A DNA stretch of 38,652 nt from Nevskia sp. (GCF_023266035.1 NZ_JAHFRY010000024.1:1-38652), one strand, 5' to 3'; shown: positions 1 to 9,956, counted from the first letter of the stretch. Translations and numbers: made by a program. The notes: generated by a model from the sequence alone, not told the origin.

Positions 1-568
1 CGTTGTTGCGCGAGCCCCAGGTGGCGCTGCCGTGCGGCTCGTTCTTCAGATCGATGCCGATCACCCGCGGCGCGCGGGTGTAGCGGTTGGCGACGAAGCG
101 CAGATCCGACAGCCACTGCGCCTCGCTGTAATTCGAGGTGTACCAGAGCTCGGCAATGCTGTTGCAATCGGCCCGGTGATGGTCGAGCAGGATGTACATG
201 CCCTGACGATTCAGCTCGGTGATCACTGCGTCGAGCACAGCCAGCGAGTTCTTGCCGGCAAGGTCCGGGTTCAGGCTGTAGTCGATGCTGCTGGTCGTCA
301 TCCCGTGCAAGGTGGCCGGACAGAACGGCAGGCGTACGGCATTGAAGCCCTGATCCTTCATCTGCTGGATCATCTGCTTCCAGTTCCGCGCCCACAGGCC
401 GTGAACCGTGTAGTTGGTGGTTTCGAAGCCGAACCAGTTGACGCCCTTCAGTTGCACGACAGCACCGCTGTCGTTGTAGATCGTCCGGCCGCTGACCGAG
501 TACGCAACGGCGTCCTGCTGCACGATCATGAGCGCGGCCATCAGTACCGCGGCCCAGAGCTTCTTCAT
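1..568 (-). CDS. Glycoside hydrolase family 5 (cellulase-like), 5' part only; runs off the left window edge
   Basis: Reverse-strand translation MKKLWAAVLMAALMIVQQDAVAYSVSGRTIYNDSGAVVQLKGVNWFGFETTNYTVHGLWARNWKQMIQQMKDQGFNAVRLPFC...LLDHHRADC...IGIDLKNEPHGSATWGSRNN; GVNWFGFE and the catalytic NEP are typical of GH5. Start 568 or 574. Confidence 0.88.
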   Translation of the reverse strand, partial: MKKLWAAVLMAALMIVQQDAVAYSVSGRTIYNDSGAVVQLKGVNWFGFETTNYTVHGLWARNWKQMIQQMKDQGFNAVRLPFCPATLHGMTTSSIDYSLNPDLAGKNSLAVLDAVITELNRQGMYILLDHHRADCNSIAELWYTSNYSEAQWLSDLRFVANRYTRAPRVIGIDLKNEPHGSATWGSRNN

Positions 569-653
569 TGCCATCCGTGTCGCGCTGCGGTTCGATGAAC
601 CGCATAGCGGCCGCGACTATCGTGACCTGCAGCATCCTGCCGACGAATGGTTG

Positions 654-2582
654 TTAGTTACCGCGGAGCGCTTGTTCGATGAAGCGCTTCGGCACTCGCG
701 TCTTCGGCACCTGGTTGAGAAACCAGCGCTGCACATTGGTATCGATGCCGATGCCGTGCATGTAGTTGTAGAGCGCCTTGTTCAGGCTGACGCCGAGCGC
801 ATCGTGATCGACACCGGTCGGGTCGATGAAGCCGATGTCGTTCTTCGCGAAGCCGCCCGCCGCCTGCGGCACCAGCTGCACGCCGTACTCCGCAGGGTTG
901 AGGCCGACCGGCGAATGCACCGTGCAGGTGAAGCGGTGGAAGTAGCCGGATTGCAGGCAACCTTCCTCGAACAGCTGGCGCACGTATTCGAGCGCGTCGA
1001 CGGTGTCCTGCACAGTCTGCGTCGGGAAGCCGTACATCAGATAGGCGTGGACCAGCACGCCGGCCTCGCTGAACGCCTGCGTGACCCGCGCGACCTGCGC
1101 CACCGAGACGCCTTTCTTCATCAGATCCAGCAGCCGATCGGACGCCACTTCCAGGCCACCGGAAATGGCGATGCAGCCGCTGTCGGCCAGCAGCTGACAC
1201 AGCTCCGGGTTGAAGGATTTCTCGAAGCGGATGTTGCCCCACCAGGAAATGGAGACCTTGCGGCGCAGCAGTTCCAGCGCCAGCGCTTTGAGCACTTTCG
1301 GCGGCGCAGCTTCGTCGACGAAATGGAAGCCGGTCTGGCCGGTCTCGGCGATGATCGCTTCGATGCGATCGACCAAAGTCGTCGCGCTCGCCGCGTCGTA
1401 GCGGGAAATGTAGTCGAGGCTGATGTCGCAGAAGCTGCACTTCTTCCAGTAACAACCATGGGCGATGGTCAGCTTGTTCCAGCGCCCATCCGACCACAGC
1501 CGGTGCATCGGGTTGAGCATGTCGAGCAGCGACAAGTACTGCGTGATCGGCAGCCCGTCCCAGGTCGGCGTGCCGACCTCGTTGAACGGGATGTCGGTCT
1601 CGGTCGCGCCATTGAGATAGCGCACCGTGCCGGCTTCATCGCGAACGAACGCACGGCACAGCTGCTCGCGCGGACGCTTGCCGGCCAGATGATCGAGCAG
1701 CGCCAGCAGCGGCCGCTCGCCGGCGTCGAGCGTGACGTAATCGAAATAGTCGAACACTCGCGGCTCGGCCAGCTCGCGCAGCTCGGTGTTGACGTAACCG
1801 CCGCCGAGGCCGATGACGATGCTCGGGTTCTGAGCCTTGATCGTCTGGGCGATCCGGAACGCCGCGTACACCGCTCCCGGAAACGGCACCGAGATCAGCA
1901 CCACGGTCGGCGCGTGCTCGGCGAGCGCGGCCAGGGTCAGCTCATGCAGCAAGGTGTCGACGAGGTTCAGCGGTGCGGCCAGCGCATCGGCCAGCAGATC
2001 GAAACTCGGCTGGCTGGCCGCCAGCTTCTCCGCATAGCGAACGAACTCGAAGCGCGGATCGATGGCATCCCGCAGCACATCGGCGAGATCGTTCAGATAC
2101 AGCGTCGCCAGATGCCGCGCCCGATCGTTGATGCCCAGCGCGCCGAACGCCCAGGCCAGCGGATCGCCGCCGTCGTCGTCGACATAGACATCGAGCGAAG
2201 CAAAGCGCGGGCCTTCCGGCAGGAAGCGGCGCGTGACGATGCGGCTGGCAAGCGTCGCATCGCGGCCCTGCAGGAAGGCGATCACCGGCGCGATCGTCGC
2301 CGCGTAGCGCTCGTACTGCGCGACGAAGGATTCGACCGGCGCCGTGTGGATCAGCGTCGGCTGCGCCTTGATCGCCTCTTGAATGGAAGCGAGCCCGGAC
2401 TGGCTCAGCAGCCGCAGCACCAGCTTCAGCGCCAGATCATCTTGGCGCGCATCGACGCCATGCAGGCGCAGGAAGCCGGTGAGATAGGCCGTCGAGGGGT
2501 AGGGCGTGTTCAGCTGCGTCATCGGCGGAATCAGCGACAGCACGCGCGGGGCGGCAGTCGTGATTCCGCTGATGGCGCTCAT
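654..2582 (-). CDS. B12-binding domain radical SAM protein
   Basis: MSAISGITTAAPRVLSLIPPMTQLNTPYPSTAYLTGFLR... with cobalamin-binding-like N-terminus and HGCYWKKCSFCD cluster motif; the supplied 783 aa ORF over-extends upstream. Confidence 0.85.
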   Translation of the reverse strand: MSAISGITTAAPRVLSLIPPMTQLNTPYPSTAYLTGFLRLHGVDARQDDLALKLVLRLLSQSGLASIQEAIKAQPTLIHTAPVESFVAQYERYAATIAPVIAFLQGRDATLASRIVTRRFLPEGPRFASLDVYVDDDGGDPLAWAFGALGINDRARHLATLYLNDLADVLRDAIDPRFEFVRYAEKLAASQPSFDLLADALAAPLNLVDTLLHELTLAALAEHAPTVVLISVPFPGAVYAAFRIAQTIKAQNPSIVIGLGGGYVNTELRELAEPRVFDYFDYVTLDAGERPLLALLDHLAGKRPREQLCRAFVRDEAGTVRYLNGATETDIPFNEVGTPTWDGLPITQYLSLLDMLNPMHRLWSDGRWNKLTIAHGCYWKKCSFCDISLDYISRYDAASATTLVDRIEAIIAETGQTGFHFVDEAAPPKVLKALALELLRRKVSISWWGNIRFEKSFNPELCQLLADSGCIAISGGLEVASDRLLDLMKKGVSVAQVARVTQAFSEAGVLVHAYLMYGFPTQTVQDTVDALEYVRQLFEEGCLQSGYFHRFTCTVHSPVGLNPAEYGVQLVPQAAGGFAKNDIGFIDPTGVDHDALGVSLNKALYNYMHGIGIDTNVQRWFLNQVPKTRVPKRFIEQALRGN

Positions 2583-2605
2583 CGGCTTGATTGAAGTGCT
2601 GAAGC

Positions 2606-3052
2606 TCAGGCCGGGCCTTGGGCCAGCAGCGCCGCAACCGCCGGCTCCATCGCCAGCAGGCCATGGGCGCGGCCGATCGCCAGCGCATCGTCGGTGGTGG
2701 TGCCCTGCAGCCAGGCAGCCCGCAGCGCGAACAGGGCGCCAACGCGGTTGTTGCTCGCGCAATGGACCACGGTGTTGCCGCCGCCGGTCTCGCCGAGCAG
2801 CTTGTCGAAAGCCTTGACGTTGGCCAGGGTCAGCTCGTGCGGGCCGGCTATCGGCAGATTCGCGTAGGCCATGCCGCAGCTCGCGGCGGTGGCGGCTTCG
2901 TCGAACTCGCCCTGCTCGGCGCGCGGCCGCAGATTGATGACGTGCTTCACACCGGCGTCCTTGAGCGCTGCGAACTGCTCGGGTGCCACGGCGCCCGACG
3001 TCCACAGGTTCTCGGTCGGGTGCTTCTCGTTCAGCAGATTCAGGCTGGTCAT
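2606..3052 (-). CDS. Protein tyrosine phosphatase-like / Blh-type phosphatase domain protein
   Basis: 148 aa, NLWTSGAVAPEQFAALKDAGVKHVINLRP...VVHCASNNRVGALFALRAAW. Confidence 0.75.
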   Translation of the reverse strand: MTSLNLLNEKHPTENLWTSGAVAPEQFAALKDAGVKHVINLRPRAEQGEFDEAATAASCGMAYANLPIAGPHELTLANVKAFDKLLGETGGGNTVVHCASNNRVGALFALRAAWLQGTTTDDALAIGRAHGLLAMEPAVAALLAQGPA

Positions 3053-3175
3053 GGTCGTGGTGCGCCGGTGGCGAATGGGGAGCGAAAGTGTAAGCGCTGG
3101 CGCTGCGATGCAGTGCGCGTCCTCGCTGACCGCTGGGGCGCGAACCGCTACGCTCCCGGCATCTCAGCCGACCGG

Positions 3176-4348
<1,173 letters not shown>

Positions 4349-4395
4349 GGGTTCTGCTTTAGACGCGGATCAATTCATGCTTAGAACTCTTAAAA

Positions 4396-5241
4396 ATGAC
4401 CATCTCCAAAACTCCAGATTATTACAGACCATCGCTAGCTTCTCGTTTACTGACAACCCAATACCTAGGTTCTGAATTGCTGCAAGCAACTGGTTTCTTA
4501 GTTGTTCATAACGAACTCCCGTACTTGATCAGCAATTGGCATGTTTTTGCTGGACTGGCTCCCAATTTGGTTGGTGGTCGAACAATTCTTGATTCCAAAG
4601 GTTGTAGACTTCCAGATGCCGTGAAAATTAGGCACGTTCGCAGCGGTGATTATGTAAATTTCATAGAGTCTACAGAGAGCCTCGTTGATGAGTCAGGGCC
4701 GCTTTGGCTTGAGCATCCAGAACATGGGTCAATGGTAGATATTGGAGCTCTTCCTCTAACACAAATAAAAGATGTTGAAATTATTGCCCACGATCCGTGG
4801 ATGCCTATGTTCATACAAATTGGCGTCGGTGACGATCTTACTATCGTAGGGTATCCATTTGGCGTGCAAAGTCATGGTTTTGCTATATGGACACGTGGAC
4901 ACATAGCAAGTGAATTCGATCTTGACTATCAAGATCTTCCTTGCTTTTTGATTGATAGTCGAACTCGTGAGGGTCAATCTGGATCCCCGGCAATTTTCTT
5001 TAGGACGGGTTCTTACTTCGGAAAATTTGGGGAGATTATGATGGTCAAGAGGTCCGCCGAATTGGTTCTCACTCCAGGCCAACCAATCCCCGAAGATTAT
5101 GTTGTTCCTCACTCGAATGTCACTGAGCAGTTTCTCGGAATTTATTCTGGAAGAATCGACAAAGAATCGGACCTTGGTCGAGTTTGGAGACCTTCTGCAA
5201 TCCGCGATGTAATTGAACGAGGTGTTAGAGCTAAAATCTAA
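4396..5241 (+). CDS. Trypsin-like serine peptidase domain protein (AT-rich, probably acquired)
   Basis: 281 aa; NWHVFAG (His), MVDIGALPL (Asp), REGQSGSPAIFF (Ser) suggest a triad; composition and codon usage clearly AT-richer than neighbours. Confidence 0.75.
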   Translation: MTISKTPDYYRPSLASRLLTTQYLGSELLQATGFLVVHNELPYLISNWHVFAGLAPNLVGGRTILDSKGCRLPDAVKIRHVRSGDYVNFIESTESLVDESGPLWLEHPEHGSMVDIGALPLTQIKDVEIIAHDPWMPMFIQIGVGDDLTIVGYPFGVQSHGFAIWTRGHIASEFDLDYQDLPCFLIDSRTREGQSGSPAIFFRTGSYFGKFGEIMMVKRSAELVLTPGQPIPEDYVVPHSNVTEQFLGIYSGRIDKESDLGRVWRPSAIRDVIERGVRAKI

Positions 5242-5250
5242 TTTAGGGCC

Positions 5251-5351
5251 GTAGGGCGGGAAAGCCGTAGGCGTATCCCGCCTTTCGAGGGCGCCGACTC
5301 CTCCATTTGGCGGGATGCGCGGCCAAACAGCCGGCCGCTTTCCCGCCCTAC
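5251..5351. repeat. Palindromic intergenic repeat copy 1
   Basis: GTAGGGCGGGAAAGC...GCTTTCCCGCCCTAC perfect 15 bp terminal inverted repeat, inner GCGTATCCCGCC/GGCGGGATGCGC; similar to copy at 5819-5917. Confidence 0.85.
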
Positions 5352-5387
5352 GTTCTGGGGCGGATAACATATCGAGAGGGACAACCA

Positions 5388-5813
5388 ATGGACGATTCAA
5401 AGCGGCGGTTGCTTTGGCACGGGATGTTCCTGTTCCTGCTGGGCCTGTTCACCGGGCTCGCTGAAACCAGCTTCAGCAATATCCGCATGGGGCTGGCGGC
5501 TCACCTTGAAGGCGTCATGAACGGCACCTTCCTGTTGGCGCTGGGCGCTGTCTGGGCCGAGGTCCGCCTGGGGACTCGACTCAAGGGGGCAACGTATTGG
5601 CTCGTTCTGTATGGGGCCTACGCAAACTGGGCTGTCACGACCTTGGCTGCGATCTTCGGCACGGGTGCCTTGTCCCCCGTCACCGCGCCCGGTCTCAGTG
5701 CCGCACCCTGGCAAGAGCAGCTGATACAGGGCGGGTTCATGAGCGTCGGCTTCGCAATCATCGGTGCAGCGGTGTTGGTCCTTTGGGGTTTGCGTCGCTC
5801 TGCCTCGTCGTGA
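5388..5813 (+). CDS. Small multi-pass membrane protein, hydroxylaminobenzene mutase-like (HabB/styrene oxide isomerase-like family)
   Basis: MDDSKRRLLWHGMFLFLLGLFTGLAETSFSNIRMGLAAHLEGVMNGTFLLALGAVW...; GAGAGGG ribosome-binding site upstream; family by recollection of GLAAHLEGVMNGTFL motif. Confidence 0.7.
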   Translation: MDDSKRRLLWHGMFLFLLGLFTGLAETSFSNIRMGLAAHLEGVMNGTFLLALGAVWAEVRLGTRLKGATYWLVLYGAYANWAVTTLAAIFGTGALSPVTAPGLSAAPWQEQLIQGGFMSVGFAIIGAAVLVLWGLRRSASS

Positions 5814-5818
5814 GGGCC

Positions 5819-5917
5819 AAGGGCGGGAACGCCGTAGGCGCATCCCGCCTTCCGAGACACCGACGGCTCCACATGGCGGGATGCGTGACCATACAGCCGG
5901 CCACTTTCCCGCCCTAC
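5819..5917. repeat. Palindromic intergenic repeat copy 2
   Basis: CAAGGGCGGGAACGCCGTAGGCGCATCCCGCC...GGCGGGATGCG...CACTTTCCCGCCCTAC; same layout as copy 1. Confidence 0.85.
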
Positions 5918-5950
5918 ATTCGACATTTTGTTTGTGCTGAGGAGATTCCC

Positions 5951-6346
5951 ATGTACATCCCACCCGGCTTCAACACCGTCACGCCGTACTTCTTCGTCCA
6001 GAACGCGGAGACCTTCATCAGCTTCCTGATCAACGGCCTCGGCGGCACGGAAACCTGCCGGACGATGCGGCCGGATGGCTTGGTCGCCAATGTTCAGGTG
6101 GTGCTGGGTACGTCGACAGTGATGGTCAGCGAATCATCGAAAGGTTATCCGGCCATGAGTGGCTCGTACTACCTGTACGTCGAGAACGCGGACGCTTCGA
6201 TGGCGCGGGCGATCAAGCACGGTGCGGTGCTGGAGATGGCGGTACAGAACATGCCGTACGGCGATCGGCAGGGTGGCGTTCGGGACGCTCACGGCAACAT
6301 CTGGTGGATTTCCGAGCGGATTGTCCACGCGCCTTATACGGCCTAA
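5951..6346 (+). CDS. VOC (glyoxalase/PhnB-like) family protein
   Basis: MYIPPGFNTVTPYFFVQNAETFISFLINGLGGTETCRTMRPDG...MPYGDRQGGVRDAHGNIWWISERI. Confidence 0.88.
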   Translation: MYIPPGFNTVTPYFFVQNAETFISFLINGLGGTETCRTMRPDGLVANVQVVLGTSTVMVSESSKGYPAMSGSYYLYVENADASMARAIKHGAVLEMAVQNMPYGDRQGGVRDAHGNIWWISERIVHAPYTA

Positions 6347-6428
6347 GCCGTCGATGAATGCGCTCCTGGAAGCAACTGCGGCTCTCGCGTGGTTGCCGTC
6401 TTCGCAGTTTGACCATGCGTCCGAAGGC

Positions 6429-6457
6429 TTGTAGACGGTACGTCAGAGACGTATAGT
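6429..6457 (+). promoter_or_regulatory. Candidate TA promoter with overlapping operator palindrome
   Basis: TTGTAG-N17-TATAGT with palindrome TACGTC-AGA-GACGTA (6439-6453) in the spacer, just before the toxin ATG at 6463. Confidence 0.5.
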
Positions 6458-6462
6458 CCGCC

Positions 6463-6780
6463 ATGTTCACCGTCATCGAGACTCCCACGTTCTCGCGGCT
6501 CTGCGCCGACTACTGGACAGAGGAAGAGCGAGGTGCCTTTGCGGCATGGATCGCGGGCCACGCTGAAGCGGGCGATGTCATTCCGGGTGCTGGTGGCTGC
6601 AGAAAGGTGCGTTGGTCCCGAGCGGGTATGGGCAAGCGTGGTGGCGTGCGTGTCATCCATTACAACCAGCTCGCCGACGGGCGCATCTACTTGCTGCTCA
6701 TTTACGCCAAGGGCGTGCAGGACAACATCGCGCCTCAGGTACTACTCAAGATCAAGGAGGCCCTCAATGCCGATGACTGA
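6463..6780 (+). CDS. RelE/HigB-family type II toxin
   Basis: 105 aa, MFTVIETPTFSRLCADYWTEEERGAFAAWIAGHAEAGDVIPGAGGCRKVRWSRAGMGKRGGVRVIHY...IYLLLIYAKG; overlaps downstream HTH gene. Confidence 0.88.
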   Translation: MFTVIETPTFSRLCADYWTEEERGAFAAWIAGHAEAGDVIPGAGGCRKVRWSRAGMGKRGGVRVIHYNQLADGRIYLLLIYAKGVQDNIAPQVLLKIKEALNADD

Positions 6781-7078
6781 AAAGAAGTTGAAGGCTCGGG
6801 ATGCCAAGCGAGATCTCGGTGCCGAGTTGCTGGCGTCCGTGCTGGAAATGAAGTCAGAAAAAATAGGGCGCGTGCATGAGATCGCCCTTTCGGAGGTCAC
6901 ACAGGCGCGGGCCAAGTCAGGGCTGTCCCAGTCGCAGTTTGCGCAGGTGCTGGGCGTCTCGCCGCGTACGCTCCAGGAGTGGGAGCAAGGTCGACGCAAG
7001 CCCTCGGGTGCCGCCCAGTCCTTGCTGGCCATTGCGGCCAAGCGGCCAGACGTTATTCGGGAAGTCTTCCAGTCCTAG
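6767..7078 (+). CDS. HigA-like XRE family antitoxin
   Basis: AAGGAGG RBS at ~6753; ARAKSGLSQSQFAQVLGVSPRTLQEWEQGRRKPSGAAQSLLAIA HTH. Confidence 0.9.
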   Translation: MPMTEKKLKARDAKRDLGAELLASVLEMKSEKIGRVHEIALSEVTQARAKSGLSQSQFAQVLGVSPRTLQEWEQGRRKPSGAAQSLLAIAAKRPDVIREVFQS

Positions 7079-7109
7079 CCCTACGTCGCCCGAGTCGCTG
7101 ATTACACAG

Positions 7110-7141
7110 CACGGCGGGACACGCCAAAGGCGGTCCCGCCT
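7110..7141. terminator. Hairpin between convergent genes (likely bidirectional terminator)
   Basis: GGCGGGACaCGCC-AAA-GGCGGTCCCGCC followed by TTGTTT, between HTH gene (+) and OMP gene (-). Confidence 0.65.
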
Positions 7142-7156
7142 TGTTTCAAGCCACGA

Positions 7157-7873
7157 TCAGAACTGGAAGCGCACGCCGCCGCGCACCGAGCTGTAGTCGG
7201 ACTCGCTGAAGTCGTCCTGCAGGTTGGTGTAGCGGTATTCGCCGAACAGGCTGGTTTCGCGGGTGATCTTGTAGCTCAGGCCCACGAGCATATCGACGCC
7301 GTCGGCGCGGGCGCTGTCGTTGTTGTTGTTCTCTGGCTCCAGGCTGATGTAGCCGAGGCGGCCGTAGATCTGGGCGCGGCGTGAAGGATTGAATTCGATG
7401 AGGCCGCCGACGTCGTAGCCGGTGGCTTTGCCGTTGGTGGTGTCGCCCAGGTAGGTGGTATCGACCTGCTGGTTGACGTAGTGCGCGTAGCCACCCAGCT
7501 TGAATTCGGGGGACAGCGGCATCAGCAGGCCGCCGCCGAGGCGGAATTCGTCGAGCTTGTACTTCACGGTGGAGCCGGCGAACTGGTCATCGGCATTGGC
7601 GTAGGTGTATTCGCCGCCGAGGAACAGGCCAGGACCGAAGAAGATCTTGCCGCGTACGCCGAGGTCGTAGCCATCCGGGTTGGTGGCGTCGAAGCCATCG
7701 TCGATGGTCTGGAAGTTGGCGCCGGCGAAGGCCGAGACGTCGACCGTCGGGTTGCCGTAGCCATCGTCGTTGTTGCCGCGACCGTGTCCGCGGCCGTCCG
7801 CGTAGGTCGACAACGGGGCGATGACGACTGCCATCGAGATCAACACTTTGTTCAGGTTCTTGGACATGGTCAT
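7157..7873 (-). CDS. Outer membrane beta-barrel protein (YfaZ-like)
   Basis: Signal peptide followed by DVSAFAGANFQTIDDGFDATNPDGYDLGVRGKIFFGPGLFLGGEYTY...SSVRGGVRFQF ending in aromatic residue. Confidence 0.75.
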   Translation of the reverse strand: MTMSKNLNKVLISMAVVIAPLSTYADGRGHGRGNNDDGYGNPTVDVSAFAGANFQTIDDGFDATNPDGYDLGVRGKIFFGPGLFLGGEYTYANADDQFAGSTVKYKLDEFRLGGGLLMPLSPEFKLGGYAHYVNQQVDTTYLGDTTNGKATGYDVGGLIEFNPSRRAQIYGRLGYISLEPENNNNDSARADGVDMLVGLSYKITRETSLFGEYRYTNLQDDFSESDYSSVRGGVRFQF

Positions 7874-8068
7874 GGTCGCTGCGCGGGGTCCTGTGATGGC
7901 CCGGATTGGGCCGTTGCGTGCCGGGTCGCTGCACGCTCCCAGAGCTTGGGAGCAGCTGCGTCATCGAGCGACGCAAGATTGGCCGTTCGAAGCTGAGCGC
8001 TTCCTGAACGGCTCCATCACTTTCTACACGAAGCACCGGCAGGGCCGTGTCGACCCTGCCGCGAGACC

Positions 8069-8638
8069 TCAGTTCTTCGGCGGATTGATCCGGATCGTGT
8101 ATTCGCCAACCGTGGTGTTCTTGACCTTCGGCATCGCGAACATGCCGGCGCCCTTCGGCAGCGGTTCCGCCACGGTCTGGATCAGGGTGAACACCGCGGG
8201 CGTGCCGTCCGGAATCTCGGCACCGGAGGTGGACGTGGAGATGATGCCGCTCCAGCTACCGCTGCCTCGGACTTCTTCGCGCAGCACCAGGATGGCGTTC
8301 GTGTGCACGCCGCAGGCGCCGAGCCAGCCGATCTCGTAGCTCAGCGTCGCGTCCTTCGGCGCCTTGTATTCGATCTTGATCGGCTGCTGATCCTTGAGCA
8401 CCTCGCCGGCCTTGAACGGCACGCTGACGCCGGGCGCGCTGAAGAACACGTCATGCACGCGCAGGTATTCGGCCATGGTGTCCGGCGGAATCAGCTTGCA
8501 GCGGGCGTTGGAGACATCCGGCTTGATGATCGGCGCGGCCATGCTGGCAAGCGGCGCGGCGAGCAGGCCGAGGCCGAGGCCGAGCGTGGTGGTGGCGAGG
8601 ATGCGCAGGCTTGGCGTGGCGTGGATCGACATCGGCAT
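8069..8638 (-). CDS. Secreted protein of unknown function (module A)
   Basis: MPMSIHATPSLRILATTTLGLGLGLLAAPLASMAAPIIKPDVSNARCKLIPPD...; signal peptide; preceded by module-A motif. Confidence 0.7.
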   Translation of the reverse strand: MPMSIHATPSLRILATTTLGLGLGLLAAPLASMAAPIIKPDVSNARCKLIPPDTMAEYLRVHDVFFSAPGVSVPFKAGEVLKDQQPIKIEYKAPKDATLSYEIGWLGACGVHTNAILVLREEVRGSGSWSGIISTSTSGAEIPDGTPAVFTLIQTVAEPLPKGAGMFAMPKVKNTTVGEYTIRINPPKN

Positions 8639-8665
8639 GACTCCGGTGGGTGGTCTTGTCTGGAT

Positions 8666-8693
8666 AGACGCGAAGCAGCGAGCGATCACGACA
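8666..8693 (-). promoter_or_regulatory. Module-A promoter-like motif A4: TGTCGT-N16-GCGTCT
   Basis: Minus strand TGTCGTGATCGCTCGCTGCTTCGCGTCT; ~27 nt upstream of the 8638 start. Confidence 0.75.
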
Positions 8694-8703
8694 GGCTGGC
8701 GGT

Positions 8704-9153
8704 TCAGCGCCGGTACGGTGCGTCGTCGTAGCCGAGGTAGGGCGGCTGTTGCCAAGCTGGCGCAGATCGTTGCCGCAGCGGCAGGCCCGGATAGCCATCG
8801 GCACAGCGGACGGTGCTGCGGAAGCTGCCGCCATCGAGGCTGCCCGCCGTATGACCACCACCGCGCAGGCCGCGGCCATCGTTCCAGCCGCAAGGGCCGG
8901 GATCGAAGCCGTAGCGGGTTCCGTAGCTGCCGTAAGCGTTGCCAGCGCCGTAGTCGGCATCGAGACCCAGCCGGCTGCCGGCGCCGGTCAGCGCGCGTGG
9001 CTCGACACCTTCCGGCAAGCGGCCGTTCCAGCCCTGGGCATCGGCCGCCTGTTCGGTGGAACCCTGCAAGCTGCGGCGCGGTGATTCGGCCTGAACCAGA
9101 CCGGCGAGACTCAGGCCGAGCAGCGTGCCTCCGATCAGCAAGCGGCCGCGCAT
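8704..9153 (-). CDS. Secreted Gly/Tyr-rich protein (module A)
   Basis: MRGRLLIGGTLLGLSLAGLVQAESPRR...LGLDADYGAGNAYGSYGTRYGFDPGP...; immediately downstream of the CsgG-like gene. Confidence 0.65.
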   Translation of the reverse strand: MRGRLLIGGTLLGLSLAGLVQAESPRRSLQGSTEQAADAQGWNGRLPEGVEPRALTGAGSRLGLDADYGAGNAYGSYGTRYGFDPGPCGWNDGRGLRGGGHTAGSLDGGSFRSTVRCADGYPGLPLRQRSAPAWQQPPYLGYDDAPYRR

Positions 9154-9155
9154 GC

Positions 9156-9914
9156 TTATTCCTCGAACCATTCCGGCGAGCGGCTCGCCAGTTCCTTCAC
9201 TGAAGCTTCGATCAGCGCCCGCACCGCCTTGTCGACGCTTTCGTTGCTGCTGACCGACGCGCCGCCGTCCGGCGTCAGATCGCCGAGCGATTTGCCGGTG
9301 GTCTTCGACATCACCGTGTCCACCGCCGAACCGATGCCGGCGATGCTGAAGCCGCCGGACGACAGTTTCTTGGTGACGTTGACGGCGTCGAGCACGTCGC
9401 CATTGCCGGCGTCGAGCACGCGCACGTCCATGCCGATGCTGCCCTTGCTCTTGTTGCCGCCCAGGGTCACGCCGGCTACGGTCAGTGCGCCGTCGCTGCC
9501 GCCGCCATCGGCGTTGGCTTCCGAGATCACCGCCTCGAAGATCAACTGCGCGCCGCGCAATTGCTGGCTGGCGACGTTGCCGGTCGACGCGCCACTTGCA
9601 TTCAACTGATGCTCCTGCGAGACGCCGCCAGCGAGGTTGCTGCGCTCCACCACGCGGAAGCGGCGGCTCTTGACCAGCGCCGTGGTGAACATGTCGGTGG
9701 CGGCGCGCACATTGAGTTCGCTGACCGCGCTGCGTACTTCGTAGACGGTGACCGACACCTTGCGCTTGACCTTCGGCACGCCCACCGATTCCAGCTCCTT
9801 CGAGTTCTCGGTGTCGTCCACCACCGCCTTGCTGGCGGCGTAGCTGTGCATCGGCAATGTGCTGGCGCCAGCCAGCGCGATCAGCGCAAAAACGGAAAGT
9901 GGCTTGCGGAACAT
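9156..9914 (-). CDS. CsgG family (curli assembly/transport-like) secreted protein, module A copy
   Basis: KVSVTVYEVRSAVSELNVRAATDMFTTALVKSRRFRVVERSNLAGGVSQEHQLNASG...SQQLRGAQLIFEAVISEA...VTLGGNKSKGSIGMDVRVLDAGNGDVLDAVNVTKK; parallels the 30263-31036 product. Confidence 0.8.
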   Translation of the reverse strand: MFRKPLSVFALIALAGASTLPMHSYAASKAVVDDTENSKELESVGVPKVKRKVSVTVYEVRSAVSELNVRAATDMFTTALVKSRRFRVVERSNLAGGVSQEHQLNASGASTGNVASQQLRGAQLIFEAVISEANADGGGSDGALTVAGVTLGGNKSKGSIGMDVRVLDAGNGDVLDAVNVTKKLSSGGFSIAGIGSAVDTVMSKTTGKSLGDLTPDGGASVSSNESVDKAVRALIEASVKELASRSPEWFEE

Positions 9915-9956
9915 GACGGGCTCCTGTGTTGCGAATGTGTGTTGCGAATGGGGGGA

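Noticed and set aside
528-2594. Long plus-strand ORF (688 aa) antisense to the radical SAM gene
   Set aside because: Arg/His/Gln-rich mirror translation of a well-supported minus-strand coding gene; GC-driven artefact. The same applies to the long antisense ORFs at 11194-12819, 12847-15666, 17342-19075, 24073-26397, 26811-30407 and 31776-33443.
5251-5917. Integron cassette array with attC sites
   Set aside because: The repeats are palindromic but lack recognisable RYYYAAC/GTTRRRY core sites, and no integrase gene is present in the window.
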